A stretch of 64,000 nt of DNA from the NCBI RefSeq assembly GCF_024399415.1, contig NZ_CP029257.1:1511501-1575500 (forward strand), read 5' to 3'. This document shows, piece by piece, positions 27,736 to 35,949 of the stretch; the first letter of the stretch is position 1; each line of letters starts with the position of its first letter. The notes beneath the pieces are model-generated. The model had not been told where the DNA came from and made no database searches. It worked only from the letters and a program-made list of their open reading frames with translations. Position numbers and translations under genes: made by a program. Source of the stretch: Streptococcus oralis (lineage in GTDB: Bacteria > Bacillota > Bacilli > Lactobacillales > Streptococcaceae).

Positions 27736-28881
27736 TTAAGGCAGTAGTACTTCTTTCATACTATCCTTATCATCACTCTTTATAAATACAACATTCTGTT
27801 TACCTGTTAATTCTATCAGTTTTTCCTTCCCAAGGATGATTGCGAGATTCTTAATAATTGAACGTTTAGCTAAATCATTAAAATAAGTGAAAATAAATCT
27901 ATAATCATACTTTCCATTTTCTGCTAATGCAAAACATTTTTGAAATATTTCTTTATCCAAAGGGTCAACCGAGTGTCCAAAAACAATGATATTCTTTGAA
28001 TTTGGAAGTTGACTTCCGAATTCGTCATCTATATCATAGAAAGTTCGTTTAAAAAATTTTTCAAAATCATTTCCCGTTTCTTTTACTACTCTTTGATAAT
28101 ATTTCTGGTAGGGAATTAAATCACTGTTAACATCATTTTCTTTATCCTCAATTCCAAAAACCATCGTATTAATTCGACTGAAGGTTCTAATTAAGTCAAT
28201 TCGCCCATGTATGAAATGAGTTCTCTTCTCAGAAGTTCCAAATAAATATCGTGAAGTGTTTGTATAATTAAAGTTTAGGACAGAGGAATTTGACAAATCT
28301 GATATTGCATCTAGAGCTGTTGGCTTGGATTTTATCTCGATAACTTTAAAATCAAGAAAGTCTCTATAAGATAAATATATTTCTAACAATTCAATCAATA
28401 GATCAAGTTGATTGATAAATTCATTATTCAACTTTTCCATTGCAACTTCTCTTTCTAAAGAACCCCAGACTTTTTTATGAAAGAGTAAAAAAAACAAATC
28501 TGAAATATATAATTTTGACCTATAATTTTTTTCTTTTGATAATTTCTCATCCAGTAACCCAGTTTGTCCTGTAATAGTAACTTTGAATATTAAATCATTA
28601 TTTTCTTTGAAATACATTATTGCATCTGCAAGTTGCGAAATCATTATTTCAAGATTAGACCAATTATATCCCAGAGTAGCTTTATTCTCATTGATAAATT
28701 TTAAATATAAATTATCCTTGTATTTCTCAATCCTTATATTTTTAACTTTTAGGAACTCCAGTAAGTCCTCATTTGGATTAGAGAATAATTGTTTTTCAAA
28801 GTCAATAAAATCTGTATACTTTGTTTTTCGCCCCATTGCAATATCAAATCCATTACCTAAAATTAAAATTGTATCTGCCAT
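27736..28881 (-). CDS. AbiH-like abortive infection protein
   Basis: 381 residues beginning with ILILGNGFDIAMGRKTKYTDF, the nucleotide-binding-like N terminus typical of the AbiH family, and continuing with FNYTNTSRYLFG, HFIHGRI and IIVFGHSVDPLDKEIF motifs. AbiH was described as a lactococcal phage-abortive-infection protein; its mechanism is not known to me. The gene is markedly AT-rich compared with its neighbours, suggesting acquisition. It stands between the hsd operon and the helicase gene and has its own terminator. Confidence 0.85.
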   Translation of the reverse strand: MADTILILGNGFDIAMGRKTKYTDFIDFEKQLFSNPNEDLLEFLKVKNIRIEKYKDNLYLKFINENKATLGYNWSNLEIMISQLADAIMYFKENNDLIFKVTITGQTGLLDEKLSKEKNYRSKLYISDLFFLLFHKKVWGSLEREVAMEKLNNEFINQLDLLIELLEIYLSYRDFLDFKVIEIKSKPTALDAISDLSNSSVLNFNYTNTSRYLFGTSEKRTHFIHGRIDLIRTFSRINTMVFGIEDKENDVNSDLIPYQKYYQRVVKETGNDFEKFFKRTFYDIDDEFGSQLPNSKNIIVFGHSVDPLDKEIFQKCFALAENGKYDYRFIFTYFNDLAKRSIIKNLAIILGKEKLIELTGKQNVVFIKSDDKDSMKEVLLP

Positions 28882-28931
28882 ATTTTCTCCCTTTGCTTTT
28901 TTATTTTCTAGCGGGGTATATTTTACCTCCC

Positions 28932-31565
28932 CTACTCCAACTGACTTTTAACCTTCTTCTTAGTCAAGGTACGGTCGTTTTTGTTAGAGAGAGCTTTGAT
29001 ACGAGCTTCGAGAAGGGTTTTCCGTCCGGTCTCTGTTCGTGTGTAGACGAGGTGATAGCGTCCGATAGTTGGTGTCAGAAAGTCGAGGAATTTCTGCGCT
29101 TCTTCCTTGCGCTTGTCAAAAAGACTAGGCACGACATAGTAAGGTGACTGACCTTGTCGGACTTTCTCTGTCTTCAAGAGATAGCGCTGGTTGTCCACTG
29201 GAGCAAAGAATTCTCCCACAGTCTGCGCAAACAATTCCTTATCTCTCATACTACCTCCCTTGAGATAGGCGAAAACCAAATAATTTTCCTTATCCTCCTC
29301 TACCTGAACACGCGATTGGTTATCTGTTAGATGCCCCGAATCTAGCAGAGCCTTTCGGATCTGCTCACCCAGAGACTGCAAGCGTTTATAGGGACTCTTA
29401 TAGCGGAGGTAGCGCCAAGATGCAAAGGCCAAAAAGAGGAAACAGGCTGCTGTAAGCCACCAAACACCGATCAGTCTCAGTCTAAATAGCAAGACCAACA
29501 AATCCACTGCCAACAAGAGTAATGACAGGCGAACCCATTTTAATGCATCAAGAAAGAGCATGACTGGGATTTTCTGTTTTTGAGTTGCGACTTCTGTAAC
29601 TATCTCGAACTGATCCGCTACGACAAGAGCATCTTGCCATTTTTGTCTCAAGCCTGCTCGATCCTTGGAGAGACTCTTAACTCGCTCATTATACTCACTA
29701 ATTTGCTTTTTCTTAAAAGGGGGCTTTGGAAAATCCAAACGATCCAAGCCGGTCTCAATACTCTCCTGATTATAAGCCAATCCAAGAAAATGCTCCATCC
29801 GTCGCGACAAGGTCTGCAGATCCTGATTGCTCTCTGGTCTAGGCTCCTCACCAGGAAGAGTGATGAGTGCTTGCGCTTGAACGGCTACCAGATGCCAAAT
29901 GTTACTGGTCTTTTCTGGATGCCCCGGCCAGATACGAATGGCACGCCCGCGCATCTGGTTACTCAGCATAAAGCTCCCCACAAAGCTTCCGAGGATTAGG
30001 GAATTAACACAAGGAGCATCCCAACCCTCTCCGAGGAGAGATTTGGTTCCGACTAGGACTTGAATCCGCCCTCGTTGAAAAAGCTCCGTCACTGCCGCTA
30101 CGATTCCCTTAGCTGAGCTAGGAAAACCAACCTGCACATAATCTTTTGGATCCAAGTGACCAATAGATGAGAAACTAAGAGGAACCTGAGGCAAGAGTTC
30201 CTTCAACTCTGCTGCCACATAGGTAGGCAAAATAACAACACTACCTGACAAGACAGCTAAAGATACAGGGATCTCTTGCTCCTGAGCTTTTCGACGAATG
30301 CTTTCAAAATAAGGAAGAACCCCCAACTGAGAAATGGTTGCCTGATTATCTCCCAGATAGGTGGCAAAATCCTTGCGAATATAGTCAGCTAGTACTAACT
30401 GTCTTAGTTCCTGACCTAGACTCTCATACTCTGTCCAGAAGATATCAGCGATGGCAGACAATTTCCCCAGAGATTGAGTTAAAAGCTGATCAGAAACCTT
30501 AGACTTAACCAGATAAACCTGACGTTTTTCCACCAACCCACGAGCCTTCAAGTCAGCCTCTATCTTTTTCCTATATCCATCTAGATCCTCATACCAATCT
30601 GGTGTCTGATAGAGCATGCTCTGCAACAGTGTCTCCAGCCAGTAGGAGGTCAATGCTGGAAGCTTCTGGGTTCCCAGTAAATTTTGTAAAGAGGGAGGAA
30701 TCGTTAACCCCTGAGAATGCATATAAATCAACATAGCAGACAAGTACTTGGGATCTTCTAAAAGCAAATCAGATGAAATCTCCCCTTTGAGGACCTTAGA
30801 CCCTGCGACAAATGTTTGAAAATCAGGATCGACTATAAGGTGGTGAATATAGTCCCACTTAGTCTCCTCAAAGCGTTTGAGACGTTCCGCCTCTTCAGCT
30901 GTTGGTGAACACATATAGACAAAATCCTGATGAGGGCAAAGAGTGTCTTCCCTGACTAGTTCAGGTACCGTGATTTCTTGGTCGATTTCCCCACACATAC
31001 GGATATAGCGTTCCCAGAGTTCAGGATCGCTGTCATAAGGTGGTGTCGCTGTCAGGGAGATGAGTTTCAGCGGTCCATACTGCTTGCGAAAGGCTTCCAG
31101 ACTTTTCCACCATTCATTGCGCAGGTGGTGGCATTCGTCCAAACAAAGAGTCGCAACTTTCTGAGCTCTTAGGCTTGCAAGCAAATCAAACCCCACAAAA
31201 TCCTCTGCTTCTCCATCTTCTTGTGATTGCAGTTGGTTCATGGCACTATGAAAAGCCTGATAGGTCACAATCGTTAAGGGCCTCATCTCCTTTAAGTTTT
31301 GGGAAACGAGGTCTGAAATCTTCTGTTCGTTCTCTAAAAAGGCTGTTTGAATCCTCTCCACCCATTGTTCACGAATGGTGACAGTCGGAACTAAGATGAG
31401 GGCTGGGTTGCCAATACGAGCGATTAGCTCGATACCAATGGTTGTCTTTCCAGACCCTGGAGCGGCCACTAGATGAACATGACCGTCTGCTTGATAGTCC
31501 TGAAAACGATCCAAGACCTGTTTTTGGTATTGGCGCCAGCTTCCTTTAAAGTTTAAACCTAACAT
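28932..31565 (-). CDS. SF2 DEAD/DEAH-type helicase with C-terminal membrane hairpin
   Basis: About 877 residues. Helicase motifs: Walker A VAAPGSGKT (near 33-41), LILVPTVTIREQW, DECHHLRNEWW, SLTATPP, then a C-terminal RecA-like domain with LVGTKSLLGEGWDAP and QMRGRAIRIWPGHPEKT. Around residues 660-715 two hydrophobic segments (VRLSLLLLAVDLLVLLF and VWWLTAACFLFLAFA) are followed by a conserved-looking globular tail. I start at the ATG at 31565 (GAGGAG upstream) rather than four codons earlier. The context (AbiH, type I RM) suggests defence; function unproven. Confidence 0.8.
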   Translation of the reverse strand: MLGLNFKGSWRQYQKQVLDRFQDYQADGHVHLVAAPGSGKTTIGIELIARIGNPALILVPTVTIREQWVERIQTAFLENEQKISDLVSQNLKEMRPLTIVTYQAFHSAMNQLQSQEDGEAEDFVGFDLLASLRAQKVATLCLDECHHLRNEWWKSLEAFRKQYGPLKLISLTATPPYDSDPELWERYIRMCGEIDQEITVPELVREDTLCPHQDFVYMCSPTAEEAERLKRFEETKWDYIHHLIVDPDFQTFVAGSKVLKGEISSDLLLEDPKYLSAMLIYMHSQGLTIPPSLQNLLGTQKLPALTSYWLETLLQSMLYQTPDWYEDLDGYRKKIEADLKARGLVEKRQVYLVKSKVSDQLLTQSLGKLSAIADIFWTEYESLGQELRQLVLADYIRKDFATYLGDNQATISQLGVLPYFESIRRKAQEQEIPVSLAVLSGSVVILPTYVAAELKELLPQVPLSFSSIGHLDPKDYVQVGFPSSAKGIVAAVTELFQRGRIQVLVGTKSLLGEGWDAPCVNSLILGSFVGSFMLSNQMRGRAIRIWPGHPEKTSNIWHLVAVQAQALITLPGEEPRPESNQDLQTLSRRMEHFLGLAYNQESIETGLDRLDFPKPPFKKKQISEYNERVKSLSKDRAGLRQKWQDALVVADQFEIVTEVATQKQKIPVMLFLDALKWVRLSLLLLAVDLLVLLFRLRLIGVWWLTAACFLFLAFASWRYLRYKSPYKRLQSLGEQIRKALLDSGHLTDNQSRVQVEEDKENYLVFAYLKGGSMRDKELFAQTVGEFFAPVDNQRYLLKTEKVRQGQSPYYVVPSLFDKRKEEAQKFLDFLTPTIGRYHLVYTRTETGRKTLLEARIKALSNKNDRTLTKKKVKSQLE

Positions 31566-31660
31566 GATACTCCTCATTCTATACCATCATTTTCTTATTC
31601 TCATTTTACCACACTTATTTCTCCAGTCAGATAATCCAGATAGTTTTTCTCCTCAAAATA

Positions 31661-31669
31661 TGGTATAGT
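31661..31669 (+). promoter_or_regulatory. Extended -10 promoter of the TVP38-like gene
   Basis: TG at 31661-31662 and TATAGT at 31664-31669 form an extended -10 element, similar in form to that of scaR, 29 bp before the ATG at 31698. Confidence 0.5.
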
Positions 31670-31697
31670 AGAATCATACTATCTATGAGGAGTTTAC

Positions 31698-32315
31698 ATG
31701 TCACAGGATAAGCAAATGAAAGCTGTTTCTCCCCTTCTGCAGCAAGTCATCAATATCTCATCTATCGTCGGGGGAGTCGGCACCTTGATTTTCTGTATTT
31801 GGGCCTATCAGGCGGGTGTTTTACAGTCCAAGGAAACCCTATCGGCCTTTATCCAGCAAGCTGGGGTTTGGGGGCCACCACTCTTTATCTTTTTACAGAT
31901 CCTACAAACCGTCGTTCCGATCATTCCGGGAGCTTTGACCTCAGTGGCTGGGGTCTTTATTTACGGCCACATCATCGGGACTATCTATAACTATATCGGC
32001 ATCGTGATTGGCTGTGCCATTATCTTTTACCTCGTGCGCCTCTACGGTGCTGCCTTTGTCCAGTCCGTCGTCAGCAAGCGCACCTATGACAAATACATTG
32101 GCTGGCTAGATAAGGGCAATCGCTTCGAGCGGTTCTTTATCTTTATGATGATCTGGCCTGTCAGTCCAGCTGACTTTCTCTGTATGCTAGCTGCCCTTAC
32201 CAAGATGACCTTCAAGCGCTATATGATTATTATCATTTTGACCAAGCCCTTTACCCTAGTGGTTTACACTTATGGTTTGACTTATATCATTGATTTCTTC
32301 TGGCAGATGTTTTGA
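31698..32315 (+). CDS. TVP38/TMEM64 (DedA-superfamily) membrane protein
   Basis: 205 residues with about five hydrophobic segments. The SNARE-associated/VTT core is visible: PLFIFLQILQTVVPIIPG (re-entrant loop region), VAGVFIYGHIIGTIYNYIG and the arginine-containing RFFIFMMIWPVSPADFLCM. Members of this superfamily are implicated in lipid flipping (undecaprenyl phosphate or phosphatidylethanolamine in DedA relatives) and in envelope homeostasis; the substrate here is unknown. Full length for the family, monocistronic, ending in a terminator. Confidence 0.85.
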   Translation: MSQDKQMKAVSPLLQQVINISSIVGGVGTLIFCIWAYQAGVLQSKETLSAFIQQAGVWGPPLFIFLQILQTVVPIIPGALTSVAGVFIYGHIIGTIYNYIGIVIGCAIIFYLVRLYGAAFVQSVVSKRTYDKYIGWLDKGNRFERFFIFMMIWPVSPADFLCMLAALTKMTFKRYMIIIILTKPFTLVVYTYGLTYIIDFFWQMF

Positions 32316-32321
32316 GAATAG

Positions 32322-32353
32322 AAAAATCCGTTTGGTTTCCCAAGCGGATTTTT
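32322..32353. terminator. Terminator 1 after the TVP38-like gene (bidirectional)
   Basis: AAAAATCCGTTTGG pairs with CCAAGCGGATTTTT. T runs are available on both strands. A second, related hairpin is at 32602. Confidence 0.85.
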
Positions 32354-32441
32354 AGAGCATAGATAGAATATAGCCTGATACTAAATATACTTTGGTATGG
32401 AAATCATGCCTATTTGTCAATAGTGAAGCGAGGATTTACCT

Positions 32442-32577
32442 AGCCTTTCCGCCGTGATAAAAACACCTGAAATCTAATGGTTTCAGGTGTTCGGAAACTT
32501 TGAGACATTAGGCTCAAAGTTAAGGTATGGAATTTCGAAGAAAGTCGCTACCGTCCGTCATCACTTAAGGAAAGGCT
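32442..32577 (+). repeat. Structured intergenic element, copy A (136 bp)
   Basis: Ends are inverted: AGCCTTTCC-GCC-GTGAT on the left and ATCAC-TTAA-GGAAAGGCT on the right. Inside are hairpin 1 (AACACCTGAAA against TTTCAGGTGTT), the linker CGGAAA, hairpin 2 (AACTTTGAG, loop ACATTAGG, CTCAAAGTT), a weaker hairpin 3 (GAATTTC..GAAAGTC) and the CCGTCCGTCA box. It shares this order with copies B and C while the stem sequences differ. It sits between two related terminators, between the TVP38-like gene and scrK. Confidence 0.8.
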
Positions 32578-32601
32578 CAAAAACATTGTCTTCAATCTAA
32601 A

Positions 32602-32637
32602 CATCCGCTTGGTTGCCCAAACGGATGCTCTTTTTTT
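32602..32637 (+). terminator. Terminator 2, related to the hairpin at 32322
   Basis: CATCCGCTTGG pairs with CCAAACGGATG and is followed by CTCTTTTTTT on the + strand. The arms resemble those of terminator 1, with element A lying between the two. Confidence 0.8.
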
Positions 32638-33523
32638 ATTTTGCGACACTTTTGGCGAGGACAAAGTTTCCAAGTGTTGCGGAGCCATTTCCTGCGACTG
32701 CTGGAGTTACGATGTAGTCACGCACGTCTGGCACTGGTAGATAGCCGTTGAGCAGAGCTGTGAATTTCTCACGTACACGTTCCAGCATGTGTTGTTGGGC
32801 CATGACTCCACCACCAAAGACGATGACATCTGGTCGGAAAGTCACTGTAGCATTGACCGCAGCCTGAGCGATGTAGTAGGCTTGAACATCCCAGACAGAA
32901 CTGTTGAGTTCGATGTTTTCACCACGAATACCTGTACGGGCTTCGAGACTTGGACCAGCCGCAAAGCCTTCCAAACAGCCTTTGTGGAATGGACAAACAC
33001 CGTTGAATTCTTTTTCTACATCCATTGGGTGTTTGGCTACATAGTAGTGACCCATCTCAGGGTGACCGACACCACCGATAAACTCACCGCGTTGGATAAC
33101 ACCTGCACCGATCCCTGTACCGATCGTGTAGTATACCAAGTTTTCGATACGGCCACCTGCATTGTTGCGAGCAACCACTTCACCATAGGCAGAGCTATTT
33201 ACGTCCGTTGTGAAATACATAGGTACGTTGAGGGCGCGACGTAGGGCACCAAGTAGGTCTACATTTGCCCAGTGAGGTTTTGGAGTCGTTGTGATAAAAC
33301 CATAGGTTTTTGAGTTTTTATCGATATCAATAGGACCAAAGGAACCGATGGCAAGACCTGCAAGATTATCGAATTTTGAAAAGAATTCGATGGTTTTATC
33401 GATGGTCTCGATAGGAGTTGTTGTAGGAAACTGTGTTTTTTCTACAACGTTAAAATTTTCATCTCCGACAGCACAGACAAACTTTGTACCGCCCGCTTCT
33501 AAGCTTCCATATAATTTTGTCAT
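32636..33523 (-). CDS. scrK: Fructokinase (ROK family)
   Basis: Phosphorylates the fructose released from sucrose-6-phosphate by ScrB. The 295 residues show the ROK signature: LYGSLEAGGTKFVCAVG (phosphate loop), GLAIGSFGPID, the GTGIGAG motif, GHPEMGHYYV and the zinc-binding CPFHKGCLEGFAAGPS cluster. The frame opens earlier, but AAGAGG precedes the ATG at 33523. It lies downstream of scrA on the same strand, and both belong to the sucrose regulon. Confidence 0.95.
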   Translation of the reverse strand: MTKLYGSLEAGGTKFVCAVGDENFNVVEKTQFPTTTPIETIDKTIEFFSKFDNLAGLAIGSFGPIDIDKNSKTYGFITTTPKPHWANVDLLGALRRALNVPMYFTTDVNSSAYGEVVARNNAGGRIENLVYYTIGTGIGAGVIQRGEFIGGVGHPEMGHYYVAKHPMDVEKEFNGVCPFHKGCLEGFAAGPSLEARTGIRGENIELNSSVWDVQAYYIAQAAVNATVTFRPDVIVFGGGVMAQQHMLERVREKFTALLNGYLPVPDVRDYIVTPAVAGNGSATLGNFVLAKSVAK

Positions 33524-33681
33524 GATAAACCTCTTATCTTTGTTTTCTCTATTATAGCACATTTTAAAGGGCTAGATTTCTCAATATTTTAGATTTTCCT
33601 CTGTAAATCTTACCATCCAAGTAAAAACGAACAAACATAATATTTGTTCGTTTTGTTTTTAGATTTGATTTTCGAAGAGGA

Positions 33682-35568
33682 CTAGGCTTTCACTTCGATG
33701 ATAGCGTCACCCTTGACAACTGAACCGCTTGCGACTGGTGTCACAGAAGCGTAGTCTGCTGTGTTGGTTACGATAACCATTGTTGTGTCGTCAAGACCTG
33801 CAGCGGCGATTTTGTTTGAGTCAAAGGTTCCGAGAACATCACCAGCTTTGACCTTGTCGCCTTGAGCAACTTTTTGTTCAAAGCCTTCACCGTTCATAGT
33901 CACCGTATCAATACCAACATGGATCAAGATTTCAGCTCCATTAGCTGTCTTCAAACCGTAAGCATGTCCTGTGGCAAAAGCAATCGATACTTCCGCATCA
34001 GCTGGTGCATAAACCACACCTTGGCTTGGTTTTACTGCGATACCTTGTCCCATTGCACCACTTGAAAAGACTGGATCATCAACATTCTCAAGGGCAACTA
34101 CGTCCCCAACGATTGGAGTTTGGATTGTTTCATTTTGAGGAGCTACTGGAATGTTACCAGTTGTTTCTTCTTGAACCAAGCGTTCTGTCGCCACTTCACT
34201 AGCAACTTCTTCTTCGTCCTCGTAACCAAACATGTAGGTAAGGGCAAAACCAAGAACAAATGATACAGCTACCATAAGAAGGTATTGGAACAATTGACCA
34301 TTCCCAACGTAAAGCATAGTACCAGGGATGATGGTGATACCATTACCAGTACCAGCAAGTCCAAGGATAGAAGCCAATCCACCACCGATAGCACCAGCGA
34401 TCAATGAAAGGAAGAATGGTTTACGGAAGCGCAAGTTTACCCCGAAGATAGCTGGTTCTGTAATACCGAGGAAGGCAGAAAGAGCAGCTGGGAAAGCAAG
34501 TGTTTTCAGTTTAGGATTTTTAGTTTTAACACCAACGGCAACTGTCGCAGCCCCTTGAGCTGTCATTGCTGCAGTGATGATAGCGTTGAATGGGTTGACA
34601 TGGTCAGCAGCAAGCAACTGAACTTCAAGCAAGTTGAAGATGTGGTGCACACCTGATACGACAATCAATTGGTGAACCCCACCGATGACCAAACCACCGA
34701 GACCAAATGGCAAACCAAGAATCGCTTTTGTTCCGAGAAGGATGTAGTTTTCAACAACGTGGAAGACTGGTCCGATGACAAAGAGTCCAAGGATAGACAT
34801 AACCAAAAGTGTCACGAATGGTGTCACCAAGAGATCCAAGACATCTGGAACCACTTTTCGGAGAGCTTTTTCAAACTTGGCTCCGACCACCCCGATGATG
34901 AAGGCCGGAAGAACAGAACCTTGCAAACCAACAACAGGAATGAAGCCAAAGAAGTTCATAGCTGTTACTTCACCACCTGATGCTACTGCCCAAGCGTTTG
35001 GAAGCGAACCAGAAACCAGCATCATACCAAGGACGATACCAACGGCTGGATTTCCACCGAATACGCGGAAGGTTGACCATACAACTAAACCTGGTAAGAT
35101 GATGAAGGCTGTATCTGTGAGGATTTGGCTGTAAATGGTAACATCTTCTGGAAGTGTGATTCCAAGAGCGTTCAAGAGACCACGAAGACCCATGAAGAGA
35201 CCTGTCGCTACGATAACTGGAATGATTGGTACAAAGACGTCACCGAAAGTACGGATAGCACGTTGGAACCAGTTTCCTTGTTTAGCAGCTTCTGCTTTCA
35301 TGTCTTCTTTAGAAGAGGTTGGCAAACCAAGTGCAACCACTTCGTCGTACATCTTGTTTACTGTACCAGTCCCAAAGATGATTTGGTATTGGCCTGAGTT
35401 AAAGAAAGCTCCTTGAACTTTATCCAAGTTCTCAATCACTTCCTTATTGATTTTCCCTTCATCTTTGACCATGACACGTAGACGAGTCGCACAGTGAGCT
35501 ACACTGTTGACATTTTCACGTCCACCAAGGGCTTCGATGACCTTTTTTGCAATATCCTGATTGTTCAT
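33682..35568 (-). CDS. scrA: Sucrose-specific PTS transporter EIIBCA
   Basis: Imports sucrose and phosphorylates it to sucrose-6-phosphate. The 628 residues have an IIB domain (1-90, phospho-Cys in VAHCATRLRVMV), a membrane IIC domain (about 105-455, with GLRGLLNALG and GITEPAIFGVNLRFRKPFF) and a C-terminal IIA domain (about 485-628, phospho-His in AEILIHVGIDTV). All three PTS phosphotransfer parts are therefore on one chain. I take the ATG at 35568, preceded by AAGGAG. A strong promoter with an operator palindrome over its -35 lies upstream. Confidence 0.95.
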   Translation of the reverse strand: MNNQDIAKKVIEALGGRENVNSVAHCATRLRVMVKDEGKINKEVIENLDKVQGAFFNSGQYQIIFGTGTVNKMYDEVVALGLPTSSKEDMKAEAAKQGNWFQRAIRTFGDVFVPIIPVIVATGLFMGLRGLLNALGITLPEDVTIYSQILTDTAFIILPGLVVWSTFRVFGGNPAVGIVLGMMLVSGSLPNAWAVASGGEVTAMNFFGFIPVVGLQGSVLPAFIIGVVGAKFEKALRKVVPDVLDLLVTPFVTLLVMSILGLFVIGPVFHVVENYILLGTKAILGLPFGLGGLVIGGVHQLIVVSGVHHIFNLLEVQLLAADHVNPFNAIITAAMTAQGAATVAVGVKTKNPKLKTLAFPAALSAFLGITEPAIFGVNLRFRKPFFLSLIAGAIGGGLASILGLAGTGNGITIIPGTMLYVGNGQLFQYLLMVAVSFVLGFALTYMFGYEDEEEVASEVATERLVQEETTGNIPVAPQNETIQTPIVGDVVALENVDDPVFSSGAMGQGIAVKPSQGVVYAPADAEVSIAFATGHAYGLKTANGAEILIHVGIDTVTMNGEGFEQKVAQGDKVKAGDVLGTFDSNKIAAAGLDDTTMVIVTNTADYASVTPVASGSVVKGDAIIEVKA

Positions 35569-35606
35569 TTGCAAAAATCTCCTTATATAAAATTTTGTAA
35601 AGTGTT

Positions 35607-35620
35607 TGAAAGCGATTTTA
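35607..35620. promoter_or_regulatory. Candidate cre site in the scrA leader
   Basis: TGAAAGCGATTTTA matches the CcpA consensus TGWAARCGYTWNCW at 12 of 14 positions. It lies between the scrA promoter and the start codon, where bound CcpA would block elongation. Confidence 0.55.
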
Positions 35621-35637
35621 TCCGCCCTACGACTATT

Positions 35638-35665
35638 ATTTTATCATGTTTCTAAAATATGTCAA
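35638..35665 (-). promoter_or_regulatory. scrA promoter
   Basis: On the minus strand TTGACA (35665-35660) and TAAAAT (35643-35638) are separated by 16 bp. The -35 box is part of the operator palindrome at 35660-35675. Confidence 0.7.
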
Positions 35666-35675
35666 GCGTTTTGCA
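35660..35675. promoter_or_regulatory. Probable ScrR operator O1 (scrA side)
   Basis: TGTCAAGCGTTTTGCA is an imperfect palindrome of LacI-family type. It matches the site at 35842 in 12 of 16 positions (TGKCAASCGTTTKRCA) and covers the scrA -35 box, so binding would exclude RNA polymerase. Confidence 0.65.
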
Positions 35676-35841
35676 GAAATTTTTATTCCCTTTCTTTTTC
35701 CTCTGATTATTTTTGCTCGTTTTTGAGGGAAATTCTCTTTTTCCTCAAAAAAATATCTTTAAACTTGAGGAATAAAGGTTTTTATTTACATTTTCTTTCA
35801 TTTTTTCGTGAAAATTTGTTAGATTTCCTTTACTTGATTTA

Positions 35842-35857
35842 TGGCAACCGTTTGACA
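35842..35857. promoter_or_regulatory. Probable ScrR operator O2 (scrB side)
   Basis: TGGCAACCGTTTGACA mirrors O1. Its last six bases form the TTGACA -35 box of the scrB promoter, whose -10 region is TAACAT near 35873-35878. The two operators lie 182 bp apart, compatible with looping between the divergent promoters. Confidence 0.65.
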
Positions 35858-35898
35858 TATTTTTCTCTTTTTTAACATAAAAGGCTTGCTTTTTTTGC

Positions 35899-35912
35899 CG
35901 AAAACGTTTACT
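35899..35912. promoter_or_regulatory. Candidate cre site upstream of scrB
   Basis: CGAAAACGTTTACT matches the CcpA consensus at 13 of 14 positions. It lies just downstream of the proposed scrB transcription start. Confidence 0.65.
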
Positions 35913-35949
35913 ATTAATAATAGAATAGAACTTATGGAGGAAAGATAAA

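Larger units (their letters stand above)
32316..32635. other. 320-bp interval between convergent genes
   Basis: Composed of two related terminator hairpins and structured element A, described separately. The stretch 32354-32441 shows nothing recognisable. Confidence 0.7.
35575..35949. other. 375-bp divergent control region of the sucrose genes
   Basis: Between scrA (-) and scrB (+). It contains both promoters, two operator palindromes and two cre-like sites; the middle (about 35676-35841) is T-rich on the + strand without recognisable sites. Confidence 0.75.
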
